Shown here: in pieces, positions 9,603-16,256 of the stretch
Numbering within the stretch: the first letter of the stretch is position 1
Layout: each line of letters opens with the position of its first letter
Assembly (NCBI RefSeq): GCF_000284415.1
Contig: NC_017059.1
Location: 3,472,440-3,506,618 of the forward strand
Length of the DNA stretch: 34,179 nucleotides
Source of the DNA: Pararhodospirillum photometricum DSM 122
GTDB taxonomy: Bacteria > Pseudomonadota > Alphaproteobacteria > Rhodospirillales > Rhodospirillaceae
Reading direction: 5' to 3'
The notes under the pieces: model-generated
Database searches by the model: none
Told to the model about the DNA's origin: nothing
What the model saw: the letters and a program-made list of their open reading frames with translations, nothing else
Made by a program: the position numbers and the translations under genes

Positions 9603-10025
9603 CTATCCCGCCGCCTGACGGGCGCGCTTGGCCGCCTCGAAGGCCTTGCGCCCCCAGGTCACCAGCACAGCTTCGTCATCGAGCACGAAGGGCGGCACCC
9701 CCCGGAATTTGAGCCCCCCCGTGGTTTGCGGCGCCGCGAAAAAATCCTGGGAGGCGGTTTCCCGCTCCCAGGCGTCGTAGTCGGCCCGATTTCCGGCATC
9801 GACCCGAAAGTGCAACTGCCCCCCCGAGACCAAGCCAAACAGCACGCCATCCAGGTAGAACCCACAGGCGTCGGTCATTTCGCACAGGTCCACCCGGCCT
9901 AGCGCGGCGCGCAGCAACGGAAGCAGGGCGTGGGCGATGCGGGTTTGTTGGAGATCCTCGGACGAAGAGGACTCCCCTTGGGAGCGCCGCCCGGCCGAGA
10001 ACTCAGAGTTGCTTGAAAAAATCAT
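9603..10025 (-). CDS. TfoX/Sxy N-terminal domain protein
   Basis: This is a single-domain protein of up to 140 residues. The pattern [27 protein letters not shown], followed by [26 protein letters not shown], matches the TfoX N-terminal domain, best known from the competence regulator Sxy/TfoX. Stand-alone versions are widespread and mostly uncharacterised. The first ATG (10025) would overlap the end of the fumarase gene by 23 nt. The N-terminal 28 or so residues (Ser-rich) look non-conserved, so the true start may lie further in, but no ATG with a good ribosome binding site is visible there. No competence genes adjoin it. Confidence 0.72.
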   Translation of the reverse strand: MIFSSNSEFSAGRRSQGESSSSEDLQQTRIAHALLPLLRAALGRVDLCEMTDACGFYLDGVLFGLVSGGQLHFRVDAGNRADYDAWERETASQDFFAAPQTTGGLKFRGVPPFVLDDEAVLVTWGRKAFEAAKRARQAAG

Positions 10026-11619
10026 TGCCCTTGTCGTCCACGATGATGAACGCCGGGAAATCCTTCACCTCGATCCGCCAGATCGCCTCCATGCCCAGCT
10101 CGGGGTATTCCAGAACCTCAACCTTGCGGATGCTGGTGAGCGCCAGTTGCGCCGCCGCGCCGCCGATCGAGCCCAGGTAAAAGCCGCCGTGCTTGTGGCA
10201 GGCCTCGGTCACCGCGGTGGAGCGGTTGCCCTTGGCGATCATCACCATGGAGCCGCCGTGGCTTTGGAACAGATCAACGTAGGCGTCCATGCGCCCCGCC
10301 GTCGTCGGCCCGAACGAGCCCGAGGCATAGTTGGCCGGCGTTTTGGCCGGGCCGGCGTAGTACACCGCCATGTTCTTGAAGTAGTCGGGCAGCCCCTCGC
10401 CCCGGTCGAGCCGTTCCTTGAGCTTGGCGTGCGCAATGTCGCGCGCCACAATCATCGGGCCGTTCAGAGACACGCGGGTACGCACCGGGTACTTCGACAA
10501 GGTGGCGCGAATCTCGTCCATCGGCCGCGACAGGTCGATCTCGACCACGTCGCTGGACAGGCGATCGGTGCGCACATCGGGGAGATAGGCCGCCGGATTG
10601 GTTTCCAGCGCCTCCAGGAACACGCCCTCGGCCGTGATCTTGCCCACCGCCTGCCGGTCGGCCGAACACGACACGCCGATGCCCACCGGGCAGCTCGCCC
10701 CATGGCGTGGCAGGCGAATCACCCGCACGTCGTGGCAGAAATACTTGCCGCCAAACTGGGCGCCCAGGCCCAGGCGGCGCGTCAGCTCCAAGATGGTAGC
10801 TTCCATTTCCAGATCGCGGAAGGCATGCCCCGCCTTGGAGCCCTGGGTCGGCAGGCCGTCCAGATAATGGGCGCTGGCCAGTTTGACCGCCTTCAGGCAG
10901 GTCTCGGCGCTGGTGCCGCCAATCACCACCGCGAGGTGGTAGGGCGGACAGGCGGCGGTGCCCAGGGTGCGGATCTGCTCGTCGGCAAAGCGCACCAGCG
11001 AGGCGGGATTCAGCAGGGCCTTGGTCTGCTGGTACAAGTACACCTTGTTGGCCGAGCCACCGCCCTTGGCCATGAACAGGAACTTGTAGGCGCTGCCCGG
11101 TGTGGCGTAGAGGTCGATCTGCGCCGGCAGGTTGTTGCCGGTGTTGACCTCCTCAAACATCGTCAGGGGGGCCATTTGGGAATAGCGCAGGTTGTTGTTG
11201 GCATACGCCCGCGCCACGCCCTCGGTCAGGGCGAGGGCGTCGGTTTCGCCGGAAAAGACCTGCTGGCCCTTTTTGCCCATGATGATCGCCGTGCCGGTGT
11301 CTTGGCACATGGGCAAGATGCCGCCGGCCGAGATGTTGGCGTTCTTGAGCAGTTCCAGCGCCACGAAGCGGTCGTTGGCCGAGGCCTCGGGGTCGTCGAA
11401 AATCGCGCGCACCTGGGCCAGATGGGCCGGGCGCAGCAAATGCGCGATATCGTGGAAGGCCTCCTCGGCCAGCACGGTGAGGGCCCGGGGCTCGACGACC
11501 ACCACGGGCCGGCCCCGGAACGTATCCTGGCCCACCAAGCCGTCGGCCGCCTCAAGGCGCCGATAGGCCGTGGTGTCGGGGCTCAACGGAAACATTTCCG
11601 CGAAGGCGGGATCAATCAT
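10003..11619 (-). CDS. fumA: Class I (iron-sulfur) fumarate hydratase
   Basis: This oxygen-sensitive [4Fe-4S] enzyme hydrates fumarate to malate in the TCA cycle. It is a single polypeptide with fused alpha and beta domains, 538 residues. Cluster-ligand cysteines are visible in CQDTGT, GTAACPP and GGKYFCHD. The C-terminal beta domain has [15 protein letters not shown] and [11 protein letters not shown]. The ATG at 11619 (MIDPAFAEM) has GGGAG upstream and matches family N-termini better than a longer in-frame extension to 11685. It lies 81 nt after sspB on the same strand. Other class I hydro-lyases such as L-tartrate dehydratase are related, but the fused form favours fumarase. Confidence 0.93.
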   Translation of the reverse strand: MIDPAFAEMFPLSPDTTAYRRLEAADGLVGQDTFRGRPVVVVEPRALTVLAEEAFHDIAHLLRPAHLAQVRAIFDDPEASANDRFVALELLKNANISAGGILPMCQDTGTAIIMGKKGQQVFSGETDALALTEGVARAYANNNLRYSQMAPLTMFEEVNTGNNLPAQIDLYATPGSAYKFLFMAKGGGSANKVYLYQQTKALLNPASLVRFADEQIRTLGTAACPPYHLAVVIGGTSAETCLKAVKLASAHYLDGLPTQGSKAGHAFRDLEMEATILELTRRLGLGAQFGGKYFCHDVRVIRLPRHGASCPVGIGVSCSADRQAVGKITAEGVFLEALETNPAAYLPDVRTDRLSSDVVEIDLSRPMDEIRATLSKYPVRTRVSLNGPMIVARDIAHAKLKERLDRGEGLPDYFKNMAVYYAGPAKTPANYASGSFGPTTAGRMDAYVDLFQSHGGSMVMIAKGNRSTAVTEACHKHGGFYLGSIGGAAAQLALTSIRKVEVLEYPELGMEAIWRIEVKDFPAFIIVDDKGNDFFKQL

Positions 11620-11700
11620 GCCACGGGCTCTCCCAGACAATAATAAACCATCCCCGGAGACCCTGTGGCCCCTGGGGATCAACACGACGGGGGCCTGGGA

Positions 11701-12201
11701 TCAGGGCTTCTTGCGGAAGCGATCCAAGGTAATGACGTTGTTGGGATCGGTTGAGGGATCGGGAACGGCGGGCGCGGTGCCACTATCGGGGGTCTCCGAG
11801 GGCTCGTCCTCCGACCCTTCTTCCTCGACCCCGTCATCCAAGGTGACGTGGAACTGCAAGCCGAAGGTGGCATGCGGGTCGGCAAAGGCCGTCACCGACT
11901 CGAAAGGAACCTCAAGGCGCTCGCGCCGTCCCCCAAAGGACAGGCTGACCACAAAGCCCTCCTCGTTCACCGCCAGATCCCAGAACTGGTTTTGCAAGAC
12001 GATGGTCATGGCGTCGGGGTGCTGGCTTTTGAGACGCGGCGGGACCACGGCGCCCGGGTGATCGGTGCGAAACGTGATGTAGAAGTGGTGCTGCCCTGGC
12101 AAACCCTGGCGTTCCGTCACCAAAAGGGCCTCGCGCATGACACCGCGAAGGGCTCGTTCGACCATTTGGTCATAGGCGAATTGGGTGATCCGGTCTTCCA
12201 C
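11701..12201 (-). CDS. sspB: SspB-type ClpXP adaptor
   Basis: SspB binds ssrA-tagged polypeptides and hands them to ClpXP. The core YDQMVERALRGVMREAL, then LPGQHHFYITFRTDHPG, MTIVLQNQFWDL and VPFESVTAFADPHATFGLQF, matches alphaproteobacterial SspB. After an acidic, Pro/Ser-rich linker, the C-terminus VITLDRFRKKP resembles the ClpX-binding tail. I chose a GTG start at 12201 because AAGGAG lies 5 nt upstream and the product (166 residues) then starts where family members do. The frame is open to 12381, but that extension looks unrelated. The tmRNA gene lies just upstream on the same strand, so tag source and tag reader are neighbours. Confidence 0.9.
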   Translation of the reverse strand: MEDRITQFAYDQMVERALRGVMREALLVTERQGLPGQHHFYITFRTDHPGAVVPPRLKSQHPDAMTIVLQNQFWDLAVNEEGFVVSLSFGGRRERLEVPFESVTAFADPHATFGLQFHVTLDDGVEEEGSEDEPSETPDSGTAPAVPDPSTDPNNVITLDRFRKKP

Positions 12202-12297
12202 AGGCGCTCCTTGGGTCCCCTGGTCATGCCATGGGTCCGTCGGGGGCGCGGCCGGCTCATCCGGCCCGGGCGCCAGCGTCACGTCGGACCCCGGCAC

Positions 12298-12325
12298 AGC
12301 ATAGCGTCTGGGTCCGCGAGCGCAA
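12298..12325 (-). promoter_or_regulatory. Possible sigma-70 promoter of sspB
   Basis: On the minus strand TTGCGC, a 16-nt spacer and TATGCT lie about 100 nt before the GTG start. Placed here, transcription would begin inside the longer alternative reading frame, in agreement with the GTG start. The match is moderate only. Confidence 0.3.
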
Positions 12326-12484
12326 CCAAGCTCATGCAAGACGTCGTGCGTTTTGCGCATGGGCCGCCCTTCCCGCTGCATGCCGACTTATTTATGGGCA
12401 CGATCAGGGCGTCCTTTCCGCAAGGTCACGCCACGCGCTGGCCCCCCGCGCGAGGACCGGCGCCGCACCATGCTTGGAAAAGGA

Positions 12485-12765
12485 ACAGAGAAAGGAAGTG
12501 GGGGGGCTTCTGTTGCCCGGTGCCCCCCCGAACCGCGCTTACGGTGTTTTACGCCGCAGCGGCAAGTTCAACGTTGTCGTTGGCACTTGTCAGAGTTGGC
12601 CCGATAACGGTGGGTACCATGCCGAACACAGCTCAGGCCTTTACCACGCACGTCGATCCTATTTCGCCCCCAGATCCCGCCCGAAAGCCGGAAATGGTGG
12701 AGGCGCCGGGTACCGCCCCCGGGTCCGCAACGCTTATTCCGCGTGAGGTTTAGTGTCATAGCCGG
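12485..12765 (-). ncRNA. ssrA: Two-piece (circularly permuted) tmRNA
   Basis: This is the ribosome-rescue RNA. Read on the minus strand, the acceptor piece comes first and ends in CGCCTCC-ACCA (3' end at 12695). An intervening segment of 23 nt follows, then the coding piece begins GGGGGCG (12671). These two pair into a 7-bp acceptor stem with a G3-U70 wobble, the alanine identity element. The piece order is the permuted one known from alphaproteobacteria. The tag reading frame is at 12584-12549: ANDNVELAAAA then TAA, starting at a GCC resume codon. A stem of G7 (12523-12529) and C7 (12500-12506), followed by a T/C-rich stretch, ends the unit. The acceptor T-arm has stem CCGGG/CCCGG. The outer ends of the transcript are estimates; I saw no convincing promoter. 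Confidence 0.93.
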
Positions 12766-12888
12766 CTTGCACCGGCCCCATCCATATAAGGGGCAAACGA
12801 CGCTTTGGGAAGAGGCTTTGGCCAGGGCCTTGTCAAGGAAGGGGGCGCGAGAGATCGGGAAGGCTGGGCAGGTGCGGCTGCCGCTCGT

Positions 12889-14124
12889 TCAAGGCCGGTT
12901 CGGGCCGTAACCATCGCGCAGGCGCTCGAGACACTCCTTGGCTGCCACGAGGTCACCCGCCTTCAGTAAACGCTCCAGGTCCTCCAGGCTGTCTCGCAGA
13001 TCCAAGGGGGGCTCGCTGGCCTCCATGACCGGGCGAAGAATCCAGCCGCTTTCGTGTTCCAAGGTCTCGCTGGACTGGAGGGAGCGGCGATCCAAGGCAA
13101 TGACATGCCGAGGCTCGATCTCGCCGATGATCTGGGGCGAATGGGCGGTGGCAAAAAATTGAACCCGGGGAAACGTGCGGCGTAAATCACCGACGACCCG
13201 GCGCTGCCAGCGGGGATGGAGGTGGAGATCCAAATCATCAATCAGCACCACGCCCGGCGTCTCTACCAGCGCCGCCTCGCCCAGATGCGGGTTCAGGCGG
13301 GCGATTTTCTGGGCCAGATCGGCGACCAGGGCAACCATCACCCGCTGTCCGTCACTGAGTTGGGCCAAGGGAAGGGCGCCGCTCTCCTCGCACACCACAA
13401 TCACCTCGCCGCGCTCCGCGTCGAAATACAGATCCTGTCCTCCCTCCAGGCAGGCCAGAATGGCTTGCTTAACCGCGACGAACAGCGCCGTGTCCTGGCG
13501 TTGTTGAAAACTGATCCACGACTGCCGTGCGATCCATTTTTCGAGCTGAAGAATGGAAATCCTGGGATCAACGCTGTCGCGGTAGCCCTCTAGTCGCGAG
13601 AGACCGTGTTGCTGAGGCAAGGTCTCGGGGAGCTTGATGATGTTCTTTTTTTGGGAGGGACGAGGTTCTTTCCAAAGGCGCTGGGTGCCGTAATAGGAGA
13701 TGACGGGGAGAACGATTTCCTTTCCGGCCAGGACGTCATTGCCTGCTTCAAAAGCATGGCTCTTGATGAGTTTTGCTCCCCTGACCGTGGCTCTTCCTGT
13801 TCTTGATGCGAGAGCGCAAGACCACTCCACTGGGAAGCGGGAAACATCGCCAAGCGCAATGACCTCCACGGGGAAGCACGCCTCAAAATGGATACCGCCT
13901 GGATGCTTGCAGGCCACCAGTCGCACGTCTTCTTGCTGGATGTGCCGACTGTCATACCCTCTCAGTCCCAGGAACCAACTGCTGGCTGCCACGCTGAGGG
14001 CTTCAAGAAGGGAAGTCTTTCCCGACCCATTGTCACCGATGAACAAATTGAAAGAAGGATCAAAGGAAAAATTAATTTCCTCAAACATGCGATAATTTTT
14101 TAACCGAAGTTGATCAATTCGCAT
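12889..14124 (-). CDS. Stand-alone AAA/OLD-like ATP-binding protein
   Basis: This is an ABC/SMC-type ATPase of 411 residues, related to RecF/OLD and to ATPases of defence systems such as Septu PtuA. It opens with MRIDQLRLKNYRMFEEINFSF and Walker A GDNGSGKT (30-37). The signature LSDGQR, Walker B VVLIDDLD (Asp296, Asp297) and the switch segment FFATAHSPQII follow, and the tail has a helical LERLLKAGDLVAAKECLERL. The catalytic position after the Walker B aspartate is Asp297, where most relatives have Glu. I see no nuclease (TOPRIM or HNH) domain or partner gene next to it. The ATG at 14124 has GAGGAGG upstream. Base composition is less GC-rich than the flanking genes, suggesting acquisition. 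Its role is unknown; phage defence is an inference only. Confidence 0.8.
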   Translation of the reverse strand: MRIDQLRLKNYRMFEEINFSFDPSFNLFIGDNGSGKTSLLEALSVAASSWFLGLRGYDSRHIQQEDVRLVACKHPGGIHFEACFPVEVIALGDVSRFPVEWSCALASRTGRATVRGAKLIKSHAFEAGNDVLAGKEIVLPVISYYGTQRLWKEPRPSQKKNIIKLPETLPQQHGLSRLEGYRDSVDPRISILQLEKWIARQSWISFQQRQDTALFVAVKQAILACLEGGQDLYFDAERGEVIVVCEESGALPLAQLSDGQRVMVALVADLAQKIARLNPHLGEAALVETPGVVLIDDLDLHLHPRWQRRVVGDLRRTFPRVQFFATAHSPQIIGEIEPRHVIALDRRSLQSSETLEHESGWILRPVMEASEPPLDLRDSLEDLERLLKAGDLVAAKECLERLRDGYGPNRP

Positions 14125-14180
14125 GCTCGCCTCCTCGTGCGTTCCGGTTCTTAAAGGGCGGGCCGGACTCCCAGGAATCG

Positions 14181-14221
14181 AGGGGTCTGGGGAGGCCCCG
14201 CCTCCCCAGCCTTCCTTTTTC
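14181..14221. repeat. Palindromic intergenic repeat, copy 7
   Basis: The perfect arms are 14187-14196 and 14200-14209. GGGGT lies on the left, and CCTTCC with T5 on the right. It fills the space between the AAA gene's 5' end and the end of the GT25-like gene (both minus). The T-run lies on the plus strand, against the direction of both genes. Confidence 0.85.
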
Positions 14222-14838
14222 TACCCGGCCCCCACCCCCAAGCGCCGACGCCACAGCGCCCGGCGGGCCGTTTCGGCGCCGGCGACCACACCCCGACTGG
14301 CCCGCCACCAGAAACGCTCGGCCTCGGGATAAGGGGCTGTCTCGGGCTCGGCCTCTGGCGCAAGCTCCCCCAACACCGGCTCGGCGAGGGCCGAGACCGC
14401 AAGGCCGGTGGCCCAGGGCCGCAACAAGGTGTCGTCGAAGGGCCGGACCAGCCAAGGCGTCAGGGCGAGAAAACGCAGGGCGGCCCGGCGGGTGAGGGCA
14501 TAGCCGGGCAGGGGGCCCGATGGCAGGGGATCAAGCGGCCACGGCAGGCCGGGACCCGGGGTGTGCAGCAGCACCACGTCTAGAGTTGCGGCCTGGGCGT
14601 CGAGAGTGCTCAGGGCCGCAGCGAGGCCGGGCAGGCAGGCGGCGCGGCTGTCGAGGATCAGGCCGACCGGGGTGTCGGTCATGGCCAGGGTAATGAGGGC
14701 GCGGCGCTGGGCGTGCCAGCGGGCGAGGGCGGTGGCACCAAGCGGCGCGGCGGCGAGCCAGCGCCGGGTGGCGTGCAAGAGCAGCGGGTCGGCTAACTCC
14801 CCCCCCGCGGAGAGATCCAGCGGCCAAGAAGGGGGCAC
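14221..14838 (-). CDS. Degenerate glycosyltransferase family 25-like protein
   Basis: This is a 205-residue protein with weak but recognisable similarity to GT25 (LPS beta-galactosyltransferase-type) proteins: VGLILDSRAACLPGLAAAL, then DVVLLHTPG, GYALTRRAALRFL and RPFDDTLLRPWA. In GT25 enzymes the first of these segments carries the metal-binding E-D-D, which here reads L-D-S. The usual N-terminal part is short. The start is a GTG at 14838 with no good ribosome binding site, so the true start is uncertain, and the protein may be inactive or a remnant. No LPS genes are adjacent. Confidence 0.5.
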   Translation of the reverse strand: MPPSWPLDLSAGGELADPLLLHATRRWLAAAPLGATALARWHAQRRALITLAMTDTPVGLILDSRAACLPGLAAALSTLDAQAATLDVVLLHTPGPGLPWPLDPLPSGPLPGYALTRRAALRFLALTPWLVRPFDDTLLRPWATGLAVSALAEPVLGELAPEAEPETAPYPEAERFWWRASRGVVAGAETARRALWRRRLGVGAG

Positions 14839-14931
14839 GGTTCAAGCAGGGAACCGTTTGGGAGCAAGAAAGCTCTTATAGGTTTTGGCGAAGGCACAAG
14901 GGCCCCGAGGGCCCCCCGTTTGCTTTGGCAT

Positions 14932-14966
14932 GAGGGGTCTGGGGAGGCGAGCCTCCCCAGCCTTGG
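14932..14966. repeat. Palindromic intergenic repeat, copy 8
   Basis: The perfect arms are 14939-14948 and 14951-14960, with GGGGT on the left and CCTTGG on the right. It lies in the divergent region between the GT25-like gene and the glycerol dehydrogenase gene, ending about 30 nt before the latter's start. It would therefore be in its 5' leader or promoter, not at a 3' end. Confidence 0.85.
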
Positions 14967-14998
14967 TTTCTTTGAAAGACTGGGGGAGGCGTGACCCA

Positions 14999-16093
14999 AT
15001 GGCCGGCGTGCTGTTGGCGCCCAGGCGCTATGTCCAAGGCGATGGAGCGGTTCATCGCATCGGCACCCATGCGGCCCGGCTCGGGCGGCGGGCTCTGCTG
15101 ATCGGTGGGACCCGGGCGCTGGCCGCCTGCGCCAGCGCGATCTCGGCCTCGCTGGGCGCGGCCGGGCTCACGGTGCACACCGAACCGTTCGGCGGGGAAT
15201 GCTGCGATCGCGAAATCGACCGGCTGGCGGCGGTGGCGCGCGACCAAGGCGCCGATCTGGTGATCGCCGCCGGCGGCGGCAAGGCCATCGACACCGGCAA
15301 GGCCGTCGCCCTGGCCCGGGGCCTGCCCATCGTCGTGTTCCCCACCATTGCCGCAACCGATGCCCCTTGTTCGACCGTCATCGTGGTCTATACCGAAGAC
15401 GGGAGGTTCGATCGCTATGTCCAACTGCCGCACAATCCCGATTGCGTGCTGGTCGATACCGGCCTGATCGCCCGCGCCCCGGTGCGCACCCTGGTCGCCG
15501 GCATGGGCGACGCCCTTTCGACCTACTGGGAGGCCGACACCTGTGCCCGCAGCGGCCGGCCCAACCCACTGACCGGGGGCGACGCCCCGCTGCGCACCGC
15601 CCTCGCCCTGGCGCGTCTGTGCTACGACACCTTGCTGGAATACGGGGTTCAGGCCAAGCGGGCCGCCGAGACCGGCGGCGTGACCCCGGCTCTGGAAGCC
15701 ATCGTCGAGGCCAACACCCTCCTGAGTGGTCTGGGCTTCGAGAGTGCTGGCCTTGCCGGCGCCCACGCCATCCACAACGGCCTGACCCGCCTCTCCGCCT
15801 GCCATGACCGCCTGCACGGCGAGAAAGTAGCGTTCGGCACCTTGGTCCAGCTGGTGCTGGAAGGCCGCCCCGATACCCAGGTTCGCGAGGTTTTAGCCTT
15901 CTGCCGCTCGGTCGGCCTCCCCATCTGCCTCGCCGACCTCGGTCTTGCCCAAGCCACCCGCGCCGACATCCGCACCGTCGCCGAAGCCGCCACCGCGCCC
16001 GGCGAGTCTAGTCACGCCGCGTGGTTCACTGTTACGCCTGAGCGGGTTGAGGCTGCGATTTGGGCGGCCGATGCTGTGGCGAGGGAGGGGTGA
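14999..16093 (+). CDS. gldA: Glycerol dehydrogenase-like NAD-dependent alcohol dehydrogenase
   Basis: This is a metal-dependent dehydrogenase of 364 residues in the iron-containing alcohol dehydrogenase family, GldA branch, which oxidises glycerol to dihydroxyacetone with NAD. The NAD-binding loop GGGKAIDTGKAVA is visible. The metal ligands are in GMGDALSTYWEAD, GAHAIHNGLT and HGEKVAFGTL, corresponding to the Asp-His-His triad of GldA. The ATG at 14999 has GGGGGAGG 9 nt upstream. The frame is open further upstream, but that part is made of the palindromic repeat. It is a single gene with palindromes on both sides. The substrate could be another vicinal diol or a hydroxyketone. Confidence 0.85.
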   Translation: MAGVLLAPRRYVQGDGAVHRIGTHAARLGRRALLIGGTRALAACASAISASLGAAGLTVHTEPFGGECCDREIDRLAAVARDQGADLVIAAGGGKAIDTGKAVALARGLPIVVFPTIAATDAPCSTVIVVYTEDGRFDRYVQLPHNPDCVLVDTGLIARAPVRTLVAGMGDALSTYWEADTCARSGRPNPLTGGDAPLRTALALARLCYDTLLEYGVQAKRAAETGGVTPALEAIVEANTLLSGLGFESAGLAGAHAIHNGLTRLSACHDRLHGEKVAFGTLVQLVLEGRPDTQVREVLAFCRSVGLPICLADLGLAQATRADIRTVAEAATAPGESSHAAWFTVTPERVEAAIWAADAVAREG

Positions 16094-16111
16094 GGGGAAG
16101 AGTAAAAGGTT

Positions 16112-16144
16112 AAGGCTGGGGAGGCGCGGCCTCCCCAGCCTTTA
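16112..16144 (+). terminator. Palindrome copy 9, probable terminator of the glycerol dehydrogenase gene
   Basis: The arms are 16116-16125 and 16129-16138, flanked on both sides by the AAGG/CCTT type of border. It begins 18 nt after the stop codon and is followed by CCTTTA. A second small hairpin, GCGCAG-CAT-CTGCGC with GATTTT after it, lies at 16150-16164. Confidence 0.6.
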
Positions 16145-16201
16145 TGCAGGCGCAGCATCTGCGCGATTTTATCCGCAATTCCCGTTTTGCGGGATTGGTT
16201 G

Positions 16202-16230
16202 TTGTTCTCACCATGCCGCCTCTGTAGACT
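16202..16230 (+). promoter_or_regulatory. Probable promoter of hsdRMS
   Basis: TTGTTC (16202-16207), a 17-nt spacer and TAGACT (16225-16230) lie 27 nt before the hsdR start. Just upstream, CCCG-TTTTG-CGGG (16181-16193) is a small dyad that could serve as an operator. This is an inference from the pattern only. Confidence 0.4.
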
Positions 16231-16256
16231 GTTGAAGTCGATGTGGGAGAGGCGTG

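Noticed and set aside
9283..10025. RHH protein plus TfoX-like protein as a toxin-antitoxin pair
   Set aside because: Neither partner looks like a toxin, and the RHH_4 family is a conserved neighbour of fumarase and sspB genes.
12831..12836. TTGACA on the minus strand as the ssrA promoter -35
   Set aside because: The sequence at the correct spacing (TCTTCC) is a poor -10 element, so I did not annotate it.
12485..14124. Genomic island inserted at ssrA
   Set aside because: ssrA is a known integration site, but I see no integrase, no duplicated ssrA 3' end and no direct repeats; the AAA gene lies on the 5' side.
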